A DNA stretch of 10,974 bases, from assembly GCA_031289895.1 (NCBI GenBank), contig JAITOP010000070.1, forward strand, positions 1 through 10,974, in the 5' to 3' direction. Below are positions 1 through 5,588 of this stretch, in pieces. The notes beneath the pieces were generated by a model. That model was given only the letters and a program-made list of their open reading frames with translations, had not been told where the DNA came from and searched no databases. The stretch's first letter is position 1. The number at the start of each line of letters is the position of its first letter. This DNA comes from Prevotellaceae bacterium (GTDB lineage: Bacteria; Bacteroidota; Bacteroidia; Bacteroidales; UBA932). The translations under genes were made by a program, and so were the position numbers.

Positions 1-134
1 AACAACTGATGAGTTATATCAACATTTATCGCTTTTTGGAAGACCCCGAAGGCAGTTGGAGGCAAGTTATAAATGAACAAAAAAAGGAATATCAAAATTC
101 ACTCTTCCCCGAAATGGCATGGGCTTACTTTTGA
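1..134 (+). CDS. C-terminal end of an unrecognised protein (5' truncated by window)
   Basis: The frame beginning at base 3 is open from the window edge and ends at TGA 132-134, giving 43 residues that finish with EMAWAYF. The peptide is hydrophilic with aromatic residues (SYINIYRFLEDPEGSW, then INEQKKEYQNSLF). It looks like real coding sequence rather than noise, with ordinary codons for this genome and no low complexity. I see no motif or membrane segment that identifies a family, so no function is assigned. No clear terminator follows the stop; the next 600 bases are repeat-rich. An alternative is a chance open frame, since only 43 codons are visible. Confidence 0.55.
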   Translation, partial: QLMSYINIYRFLEDPEGSWRQVINEQKKEYQNSLFPEMAWAYF

Positions 135-242
135 AAACATAAATTATTGTGCCTGATTATCAGACTGTAAATACTGAATTATATCTGTTTTTTTGCTTTT
201 AGCGGACAATAAAGAAAGTTTATAATAACAAAAATAAATAAC

Positions 243-286
243 CTATAAAAGATGGAATGAATCCATTAGGATTCAAATGTTTATAG
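243..286. repeat. Nested inverted repeat (two-stem hairpin)
   Basis: The outer arms CTATAAA (243-249) and TTTATAG (280-286) are perfect reverse complements. Inside them TGAATCC (258-264) and GGATTCA (269-275) form a second perfect 7-bp stem with a 4-nt loop, ATTA. The two stems are coaxial in register, with short unpaired flanks of 8 and 4 nt between them. From memory, similar 'GAATCC..GGATTCAAATGTTTATAG' sequences recur in Bacteroidota intergenic regions. I could not search for copies, so membership of a dispersed family is inference. Confidence 0.6.
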
Positions 287-310
287 AAAAGAAAGTCCAC
301 ACACCACATA

Positions 311-328
311 CGACCTCGAATGGGGTCG
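311..328. repeat. Short hairpin following the nested inverted repeat
   Basis: CGACCTC (311-317) pairs with GGGGTCG (322-328), including one G-T wobble pair, around the loop GAAT. It lies 24 bp after the nested hairpin and may be part of the same composite element. The bases GGGGTCGAA and CAATGGGG that follow give the area a G-rich patch unlike the surrounding AT-rich DNA. The hairpin is seen directly; grouping it with its neighbours is inference. Confidence 0.45.
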
Positions 329-427
329 AACAATGGGGCTATTTTTCCATTTCTACCAACATACAATCTCCTAACAGGATTTTTTTTGTCATCCTTTATA
401 TACTTTACACGGTTTAATTTTGCGTTT

Positions 428-508
428 CGTCATTGCGAAAGAAGTGAAGCAATCCAGAGTAAACAAGCAATTTACAGGATTGCTTCGGGCTACACCCTCG
501 CAATGACG
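428..508. repeat. 81-bp palindromic element of the 'HCERSEAIQ' type
   Basis: The ends are perfect 11-bp inverted repeats: CGTCATTGCGA (428-438) and TCGCAATGACG (498-508). A second inverted pair lies inside, GAAGCAATCC (446-455) with GGATTGCTTC (477-486), leaving a central loop of about 21 nt. Read on the + strand, one frame gives HCERSEAIQ, a string I recognise from spurious translations of a dispersed palindromic element found in many bacterial genomes. The element encodes nothing. It could be a MITE-like non-autonomous insertion or a REP-type repeat. No target-site duplication is obvious at its borders. Confidence 0.75.
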
Positions 509-600
509 AACACCGCGCGAAGTATAACTTGTTTATTTTTCATCTCATAAAGAGTTTTTTTTATCCACAACAATTCAACTCAAAAAACAAAAAAAAATCT

Positions 601-629
601 CGTAATTCGTATTTTCGCAATTCGTAATT
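601..629. repeat. Degenerate heptamer tandem repeat (CGTAATT)
   Basis: Four consecutive units can be read: CGTAATT (601-607), CGTATTTT (608-615, one extra base), CGCAATT (616-622) and CGTAATT (623-629). The 7-bp unit resembles the short tandemly repeated repetitive (STRR) heptamers known from cyanobacteria. I also recall the complement ACGAATT as a common intergenic tandem in Bacteroidota. It sits about 85 bp upstream of the -7 box of the lamin-tail gene. Confidence 0.55.
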
Positions 630-714
630 GATTTTTAACTTATTGGTTTTGCATAATTTATGGCTAAAATTTAAACAAATATTAAAAATATTTTTCATTT
701 TCAAAATAAAATAC

Positions 715-722
715 TATTTTTG
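715..722 (+). promoter_or_regulatory. Bacteroidota-type -7 box for the lamin-tail gene
   Basis: TATTTTTG matches the Bacteroidota consensus TAnnTTTG exactly. It is 22 nt upstream of the ATG at 745, so transcription would begin near 729 and leave a leader of only about 15 nt. No clear TTG/TTTG -33 element is present about 20 bp upstream; that stretch is T-rich and ends in TTTTCAAAA. The box also supports choosing the 745 start, because the TTG at 628 would lie upstream of it. Confidence 0.5.
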
Positions 723-744
723 CAAATCAATAAACTTAAAAACA

Positions 745-3363
745 ATGAAATATAAATTGTGTATATTGATTTTTTTGTTGCCGGTTTTGCTGAATGCTCA
801 GATTGCAGAGGATTTTGAATCGAGCAATATCAGTAATTGGAAGCAAACGCCCGAAAACCGTTGGGCTGTTTCGCAAACCGATGCTGTTGAAGGAAATTAT
901 TCGTTAAAACATATTTTTGATAATACCGCAGCAGGACGCGACAGAATATCTACACCCGTTGAAAACATTGACGTTTCGGCTGGCGATGTTACTTGGAAAT
1001 TTTTATTGCGACACGGATATAATCCATCGGCATCAAACTTTTGGGCGGCATTTTTGATGAGCGATAAAGATGCGGAATTGATGATGAAAGACAGCGCGGT
1101 AAATGCTTATGCAATTGGCGTTAATCTAAACGGCAGCAACGATTCTATCTATCTTTATAAAATCACAAACGGCGTTGTAAGTCAGCTTATAAACACACAT
1201 ATTAATTGGGAAACAAATATAAAAACCACAGGAAAAGCCGCAATAGAAGTAATGCGAAAAACAAACGGCGAATGGCGCGTAAGTGTTGACCAAACAGGAA
1301 GTTTCGAGAATTTTGAAATTGCAGGAACGCCTGTAATTGACAATGCTCACAGCAATTTTAATCATTTCGGATTGCTTTACACTTACACTGCGAGTGCCGA
1401 CCAACGTCTTTGGCTCGACAGACTTACAATCACTTCGGGCGTATTGCCGGCGCAAATTTTAAGCATAAATAAATTGACCAAAACACAACTTTCGATATCA
1501 ATAAGCAAAGCGGTGGGAAGCATTGAAAACATAAGCCTGACAAACCAAAACGGCGAAAATGTAAATATAATTTCAAAAAATATTGAAGGGCAAAATTTCG
1601 ATAAAATTATTGTAAACACCGAACCTTTGCACGGACGAAAATTTACAATTTCAATAAATAATATAACTGATAACGACGGCATTACAACAAATTTAAACAA
1701 AACATTTTTTATTGATAATTTTGATTATGGCGATATTATTTTCAACGAAATAATGTTTCGTTCCGAACCCATTGCCGGCTTGCCAAACAGAAAATATATC
1801 GAACTTTACAATCGCACGCCATACTCAATAAATCTGGGCGAATGGAAAATTTTGTACGGAACAACCGGCGAATCGCGAATTTCTGCCGACAGCATCGCCG
1901 CCAATTCGTATGTTATTTTATGCACATCAAGCGCAGTCGCCGATTTGTCGCCTTACGGAAAAGTTATTTCTGCCGTTTCGTTTCCGACTTTGACATATTC
2001 TGGACAAAATTTGCGGCTTATCGACAAAGAAAATACACTCGTGTCGGCTGTTAGTTATTTACCTGATTGGCATAGTGATACAAGCAAAATAAAAGGAGGT
2101 TGGTCGCTCGAAAAAATAGATTTTAATAATCTTTCGGAATTAGGCAACAATTGGAAATCAAGCAACGAAACGCAAGGCGGAACTCCGGGGCAAAAAAACT
2201 CTGTGTTTGATGAAAATCGCGACACCGAACCGCCTGTTTTTTTGCAATGGGAAATTATCGGCAACAATAAGCTGCAACTACGTTTTAACGAACCTGTAAA
2301 TACGGAAATCACATCGCAAAACGAAATTTATTTTGTTGATAATAATATTGGAAATCCTATAAATGTAATTGTTGATTACAATTTGGTAACATTAATTTTT
2401 GGTGATACCATTGAGATTGGCATTATTTATAATCTTGCAGTACAAAATATTTTTGCCGACCTTGCCGGAAATAATCTTATTGATTTTAATGTGAATTTCG
2501 GAAAAATGTATAAGCCGCAAAACGGCGATATTATTATAAATGAAGTGCTTTTTAATCCCTATCCAAATGGTGTTGATTTTGTTGAAATTTATAATCGTTC
2601 GCAAAAAAATATTAATTTAAATGATTTATATCTGGCAACCCGCAACAAAACTACGGGTTTGCTGCAAACGATATATCAAATATCATCAAAAAACGATTTT
2701 TTGCAACCATCTGATTTTGCAGTGCTTACAACCAACGCCGAAATTGTAATGCAACAATATTTTGTGCAAAATCCGAGCGCGATGATTTCGATGGCGAAAC
2801 TTCCAACCTACGCCAACACCGACGGAACTGTTGTGCTGCTTGACGAACAACAAAATACGATTGATGAATTTTCGTACAACGAAAAAATGCACTTCAAATT
2901 TTTGACAAATGTAAAAGGCGTTTCGTTAGAACGCACAAGTTACGAAAACCCTACAAACGCCGCCAATAATTGGCATTCGGCATCAAGCGACGCAGGATAT
3001 GCAACGCCTACTTATAAAAATTCGCAAGCCGAATTTCAACACGAAAATTACGGTTTTGATATTTCTCCAAAAACATTTTCACCCGACAACGACGGCATTG
3101 ACGACGAGCTGATTATCAATTACTCAATGCCCGAATCAGGTTACATTGCCAACATAAAAATTTATGATTCGCAGGGACGCCGAATCGCCGATATACAAAA
3201 CAACGCTCTGCTTGGCACGCAAGGAAATTTTACATGGAACGGACTTGACTATAAAAATAAAAAAGTGAATATCGGCGTTTATATTGTTTATATTGAATAT
3301 TTTAACCTGCAAGGTAAAGTTACACAAGAAAAGAAAACATGCGTTGTTGCGGCGCGAAGATAG
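745..3363 (+). CDS. Secreted lamin-tail-domain protein, two LTDs plus C-terminal CHU/FlgD-like domain
   Basis: This is an 872-residue exported protein. I start it at ATG 745 because a signal peptide begins there (MKYKLCILIFLLPVLLNA, cleavage before Q) and a TAnnTTTG box lies just upstream. After the signal peptide, residues of about 20-240 look like a beta-rich jelly-roll module (AEDFESSNISNW, NFWAAFLMSDKD). A first lamin-tail domain spans about 329-485 (GDIIFNEIMF, KYIELYNRTPYSINLGEWKI, GTPGQKNSV). An SbsA/Big_5-like Ig module follows at about 493-585 (DTEPPVF, LQLRFNEPVN, FADLAGNNL). A second lamin-tail domain covers about 592-762 (NGDIIINEVLFNP, DFVEIYNRS, SLERTSYENP). Residues 771-872 resemble the CHU/FlgD-like C-terminal module (SPDNDGIDDEL, KIYDSQGRRI, FTWNGLDYKNKKVNIGVYI), often found on type IX secretion cargo. 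I see no catalytic motif. A surface-bound structural or adhesive role is inference. It stands as a single-gene unit. Confidence 0.88.
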   Translation: MKYKLCILIFLLPVLLNAQIAEDFESSNISNWKQTPENRWAVSQTDAVEGNYSLKHIFDNTAAGRDRISTPVENIDVSAGDVTWKFLLRHGYNPSASNFWAAFLMSDKDAELMMKDSAVNAYAIGVNLNGSNDSIYLYKITNGVVSQLINTHINWETNIKTTGKAAIEVMRKTNGEWRVSVDQTGSFENFEIAGTPVIDNAHSNFNHFGLLYTYTASADQRLWLDRLTITSGVLPAQILSINKLTKTQLSISISKAVGSIENISLTNQNGENVNIISKNIEGQNFDKIIVNTEPLHGRKFTISINNITDNDGITTNLNKTFFIDNFDYGDIIFNEIMFRSEPIAGLPNRKYIELYNRTPYSINLGEWKILYGTTGESRISADSIAANSYVILCTSSAVADLSPYGKVISAVSFPTLTYSGQNLRLIDKENTLVSAVSYLPDWHSDTSKIKGGWSLEKIDFNNLSELGNNWKSSNETQGGTPGQKNSVFDENRDTEPPVFLQWEIIGNNKLQLRFNEPVNTEITSQNEIYFVDNNIGNPINVIVDYNLVTLIFGDTIEIGIIYNLAVQNIFADLAGNNLIDFNVNFGKMYKPQNGDIIINEVLFNPYPNGVDFVEIYNRSQKNINLNDLYLATRNKTTGLLQTIYQISSKNDFLQPSDFAVLTTNAEIVMQQYFVQNPSAMISMAKLPTYANTDGTVVLLDEQQNTIDEFSYNEKMHFKFLTNVKGVSLERTSYENPTNAANNWHSASSDAGYATPTYKNSQAEFQHENYGFDISPKTFSPDNDGIDDELIINYSMPESGYIANIKIYDSQGRRIADIQNNALLGTQGNFTWNGLDYKNKKVNIGVYIVYIEYFNLQGKVTQEKKTCVVAARR

Positions 3364-3394
3364 AGGAGTTGTAAAGTTCATTTATAAAAAAGTG

Positions 3395-3402
3395 TAATTT
3401 TG
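3395..3402 (+). promoter_or_regulatory. Putative -7 box for the four-helix/zinc-ribbon gene
   Basis: TAATTTTG fits TAnnTTTG. A TTG at 3369-3371 could serve as the -33 element, although its 23-nt spacing is a few bases longer than usual. Initiation near 3408 would give a leader of about 115 nt containing the whole 3452-3495 palindrome. The assignment rests on consensus matching alone. Confidence 0.4.
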
Positions 3403-3451
3403 TAAAATATTGATATGGAATAATATGGAAATAATGCTATTTATAAATATA

Positions 3452-3495
3452 TTCGATAGTTTCGATTTCGGTTGACCGAAATCGAAACTATCGAA
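3452..3495. promoter_or_regulatory. Perfect 21-bp inverted repeat with 2-bp centre, upstream of the four-helix gene
   Basis: The left arm 3452-3472 and right arm 3475-3495 are exact reverse complements, separated by TG. Each arm contains two hexamers nine bases apart: TTCGAT at 3452 and 3461, mirrored as ATCGAA at 3481 and 3490. It ends 29 nt before the ATG at 3525. On the + strand it is followed by an A-run rather than a T-run, so it is not a normal rho-independent terminator for the upstream gene; on the - strand the flank is only TATATTTA. It could be a dimer or tetramer protein binding site, an RNA hairpin in the leader, or the end of a mobile unit. Confidence 0.7.
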
Positions 3496-3524
3496 AAAAA
3501 TCAAAAACAAAAAAATCAACAACT

Positions 3525-4280
3525 ATGGCAACATTTGACTCCACTTCCGGCTATCGCCGCTTGGATTCGTGGATTTTGGCAAGCATAGTGCAGTTTGCAA
3601 CATACCGATTTTGCGAAAAGTTTCTAACTCGAAAACTTGACCCGACCGGCAGGCAGTACGACCAAATGACACAAGCCGCACGCTCCGGCAAGGTAAATAT
3701 AGTGGAAGGTTCAGCTCGCTCGGCAACTTCGAAAGAAACAGAGATGAAACTGACTGACGTGGCTCGCGCAAGTTTGAATGAGTTGGTAAGCGATTACGAG
3801 GATTGGCTTTTGCGGCAGGGACTTGTGCCTTGGCATAAAAACTCCGAAGAGGCAAAAGCAGTATTTGCAGTGTGGTTGAATAAACCTGACTACAAAGACG
3901 ATTGGGTATATGAGTCCTGCGTGCATTTATTGAAACAGCAAAGCAGATTTGACAAATGGTTACATTCCGACGATTCTGTAACTGTTGCTAATTGTCTGAT
4001 TATCTTGATACGCCGTTCTATTAAAATGCTTGCCGGACAATTGCAAACGCAAGTAGAAACTTTTGAACAAAAAGGTGGTTTCAGAGAACAACTGACACAA
4101 ATGCGCACTGCGGCAAAGGCAAAAAACGAAAATGCTCCCGCCTGTCCAATTTGCGGAAAACCGATGACCCTTCGCAAAGCTACCACCGGCAAAAATGCAG
4201 GAAACAAATTTTGGGGCTGCACGGGCTATCCGGAATGTATGGGGATTAAAAATATTGATAAATTGGATAGTAATAAATGA
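3525..4280 (+). CDS. Four-helix-bundle protein with suffix region and topoisomerase-type C4 zinc ribbon
   Basis: This 251-residue cytoplasmic protein has no signal peptide. Residues of about 8-97 match the four-helix-bundle family related to 23S rRNA intervening-sequence proteins; the core AARSGKVNIVEGSARS at 51-66 corresponds to the family's S..NI.EG..R signature, followed by TDVARASLNELVSDYEDWL. Residues 98-185 are a helical extension that fits the family's four-helix 'suffix' domain (VPWHKNSEEA, VANCLIILIRRSIKML). The C-terminus carries a zinc ribbon like those of bacterial topoisomerase I tails: Cys 207, 210, 232 and 238, with CPICGKPM and FWGCTGYPEC. The bundle part commonly acts in oligomerisation, and the ribbon suggests nucleic-acid binding; the actual role is unknown. 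The gene appears monocistronic, with a long palindrome upstream. Lines I counted by hand are about 43-52% G+C, against about 23-28% in the next gene. That may point to different origin or constraint. Confidence 0.85.
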   Translation: MATFDSTSGYRRLDSWILASIVQFATYRFCEKFLTRKLDPTGRQYDQMTQAARSGKVNIVEGSARSATSKETEMKLTDVARASLNELVSDYEDWLLRQGLVPWHKNSEEAKAVFAVWLNKPDYKDDWVYESCVHLLKQQSRFDKWLHSDDSVTVANCLIILIRRSIKMLAGQLQTQVETFEQKGGFREQLTQMRTAAKAKNENAPACPICGKPMTLRKATTGKNAGNKFWGCTGYPECMGIKNIDKLDSNK

Positions 4281-4281
4281 A

Positions 4282-4289
4282 TATATTTG
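4282..4289 (+). promoter_or_regulatory. Putative -7 box for the aspartyl protease gene
   Basis: TATATTTG matches TAnnTTTG and begins one base after the stop codon of the upstream gene. A TTG at 4263-4265 is a possible -33 element, with a spacing of 16, a little shorter than usual. Initiation near 4295 would leave a leader of about 64 nt. This suggests the protease has its own promoter rather than depending on read-through. Confidence 0.4.
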
Positions 4290-4358
4290 CGAATTTTACT
4301 ACTTTTACAGCGATTTTTATGATTAAAATATTGAACAAAAAACTCAAAAACAGCAATT

Positions 4359-5309
4359 ATGATAAAAAAATTTTTACTTGCAGCGTATTTAATTTTTACA
4401 TTGTCTGATTTATTTGGACAGTCAAAGTTTGAAGATTTGCCATGGATTGGATTTAACTGGCAATCAGGGGAAATCAATGGGCGATACTTTGACAAGTTAG
4501 CGATTACCATTCCTTTGAAAATAGATAATATACCTCAATCTTTTGAAGCACAGTTTGATTTGGGTGCTGACTTAACTATGCTATACGAAAACTCAATGAA
4601 ACCCTATTTTGAAAAATATAGTAATTTAAGGGATAAAAAGACAGATGAAGAAGGCTTTCAATGGATTGAAAATGTTAAAGTTATACTTGATGGAATTGTC
4701 TTTGATAACAGAAAAATTTTGATTAGAAAAAATTACGGAAAAGTATTGACTTCGGATAGTATTGAAAATAACAAAATAAGACAAGTCGGAACAATTGGAG
4801 CTGACTTTTTTCAAGATAAAATTCTGGTGCTTGATTATAAGAATAAAAGATTATGCGTTATAGACAGCCTTAATCAATTCATTGAAAAAGAGGTACGTTT
4901 CATTTCGTATAGAGCCGACGAACAAGGCAGAGTTATTATTCCTTTCGATATAAATGGGAAAGAATATGATGTATTATTTGATACAGGTGCAAGCATTTTT
5001 GGATTTATATCAACAAAAAAAATCTGGGAAACAATTTGCGATACAACTATTGTAACAAAGTTAGATAGCATAAGGAGTTGGGGTGAATATCTGGAATTTT
5101 GGGATTCGCCAATTAAAGGTAGCCTGACTATAAAAGGCACAGGCATTGAGATTGACAATGCAAGGCTGTTTTTCCCAAATCCCACGCCTGAAAATTTAGA
5201 GTTTTTTTTCTCTAATTCGAGGATTAACGGGTTAACCGGCAATACTTTTTTCTTAAAAAAATGTCTGTTTATTGACTTTAAAAATAAAAAATTTGGAATA
5301 CTCAAATAA
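4359..5309 (+). CDS. Secreted two-lobed retropepsin-like aspartyl protease
   Basis: This is a 316-residue protein with an N-terminal signal peptide (MIKKFLLAAYLIFTLSDLFG, cleavage before Q21), so it is exported to the periplasm or beyond. The body is an internal duplication of a retropepsin-like fold. Lobe one has QFDLGAD with Asp67 at the catalytic position and closes with GTIGADFFQDKILVLDYKNKRL at about 145-165. Lobe two has the canonical LFDTGAS with Asp208 and closes with GLTGNTFFLKKCLFIDFKNKKF at about 291-312. A single chain would therefore make its own pseudo-dimer, unlike retroviral proteases, which dimerise from two chains. The first motif is DLGA instead of DTGA, so the Thr/Ser that normally braces the catalytic Asp is missing. 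Activity may be altered or lost. The gene is very AT-rich. The substrate is unknown. Confidence 0.85.
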   Translation: MIKKFLLAAYLIFTLSDLFGQSKFEDLPWIGFNWQSGEINGRYFDKLAITIPLKIDNIPQSFEAQFDLGADLTMLYENSMKPYFEKYSNLRDKKTDEEGFQWIENVKVILDGIVFDNRKILIRKNYGKVLTSDSIENNKIRQVGTIGADFFQDKILVLDYKNKRLCVIDSLNQFIEKEVRFISYRADEQGRVIIPFDINGKEYDVLFDTGASIFGFISTKKIWETICDTTIVTKLDSIRSWGEYLEFWDSPIKGSLTIKGTGIEIDNARLFFPNPTPENLEFFFSNSRINGLTGNTFFLKKCLFIDFKNKKFGILK

Positions 5310-5342
5310 CTTTTCCTTGTTAAGTGTGTATCAATTTGAATT

Positions 5343-5470
5343 GCCTCCATCTTCAGATGGAGGATAAAGAGAAAGAAAAATTTTTATAGGCTTTATCCAA
5401 AATATTACAGAGGAATTAGGCTAAAGCCTTTTGTTTGTATTCTTATGCTTCTCCGCCTAAAGGCAGAGGC
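5343..5470. repeat. Composite three-hairpin repeat module, BIME-like
   Basis: Three inverted repeats follow one another. The first has 9-bp perfect arms CCTCCATCT (5344-5352) and AGATGGAGG (5355-5363). The second pairs AGGCTTTA (5388-5395) with TAAAGCCT (5422-5429) across a 26-nt loop; an alternative tight stem AGGCT/AGCCT (5418-5429) competes for the same right arm. The third is CTCCGCCT (5451-5458) with AGGCAGAG (5461-5468), with one mismatch. The module begins with GCCTCCATCT and, on the opposite strand, ends with GCCTCTGCCT, so the two borders are similar in inverted orientation. Such GGAG-ended hairpins resemble REP elements mobilised by REP-associated tyrosine transposases; none is encoded here. 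Confidence 0.6.
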
Positions 5471-5491
5471 TATTCAACCAAATTTGAAACT

Positions 5492-5562
5492 TCTTTGTCT
5501 CTTGCCTCTTATTTCTTGCATCATTATTCTTAAATCTTGCATCTTTGCTCTTGACGCTTGGC
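5492..5562. repeat. Degenerate heptamer tandem repeat (TCTTGCN)
   Basis: TCTT begins at 5500, 5507, 5514, 5528, 5535, 5542 and 5549, exactly every seven bases. A decayed unit TCATTAT fills 5521, and GCTTGGC at 5556 is a further variant. One more TCTT lies at 5492, eight bases before the first. This gives about nine 7-bp units on a pyrimidine-rich + strand (CAAGANN-like on the other strand). The regular phase excludes simple low complexity. It is like cyanobacterial STRR heptamers in design, but the unit differs from the CGTAATT heptamer at 601-629. Confidence 0.65.
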
Positions 5563-5588
5563 GATTTCAAACTTTCTTTGTAAATTTG
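5557..5588 (+). promoter_or_regulatory. Promoter of the RND efflux operon
   Basis: TAAATTTG (5581-5588) matches the TAnnTTTG -7 consensus. CTTG (5557-5560) lies 20 bp upstream, at the expected place for the -33 element. Transcription would start near 5595, about 36 nt before the adaptor ATG. The -33 element falls inside the last unit of the heptamer tandem repeat, so repeat changes could alter the promoter. No operator palindrome is evident between the box and the start codon. Confidence 0.55.

Larger units (their letters stand above)
135..744. other. Repeat-rich intergenic region without a gene
   Basis: No convincing gene is visible in these 610 bases. A 76-codon open frame at 320-550 is explained by the repeat element it reads through, including the translated string HCERSEAIQ. 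The frame that continues upstream of the next gene starts at a TTG at 628 and has a Phe/Ile/Lys-rich translation typical of AT-rich non-coding DNA. The region holds at least four repeat structures, listed separately, an A-run around 590-598, and a promoter at its downstream end. The stretches 135-242 and 509-600 show only AT-rich sequence. Confidence 0.7.

Noticed and set aside
320..550. 76-codon + strand open frame
   Set aside because: It reads straight through the HCERSEAIQ palindromic element and flanking hairpins, has no family signature, and its start is inside a hairpin. It is a known type of spurious translation.
628..744. N-terminal extension of the lamin-tail gene from TTG 628
   Set aside because: It would place 39 Phe/Ile/Lys-rich residues ahead of a clear signal peptide and begin upstream of the TAnnTTTG box; ATG 745 is a much better start.
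3452..3495. Palindrome as a rho-independent terminator of the lamin-tail gene
   Set aside because: The + strand has an A-run after the right arm instead of a T-run, and the hairpin is about 90 bp past the stop and close to the next start codon. Bidirectional termination is not supported because nothing is encoded on the - strand nearby.
3523..4222. Overlapping - strand open frames of 110 codons (3523-3855 and 3890-4222)
   Set aside because: They are antisense shadows of the four-helix/zinc-ribbon gene, whose + strand frame has a conserved family core and four zinc-binding cysteines.
3525..4280. Part of a diversity-generating retroelement (Avd-like protein)
   Set aside because: There is no reverse transcriptase, no template/variable repeat pair, and the zinc ribbon is not an Avd feature. 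Only the general bundle fold is shared.
4874..5350. 158-codon - strand open frame
   Set aside because: Antisense to the second lobe of the aspartyl protease, with no recognisable motif; the long open frame is a side effect of base composition.
5492..5562. CRISPR array
   Set aside because: The period is 7 bp with no spacers of 25-40 bp, so it is a simple tandem repeat.
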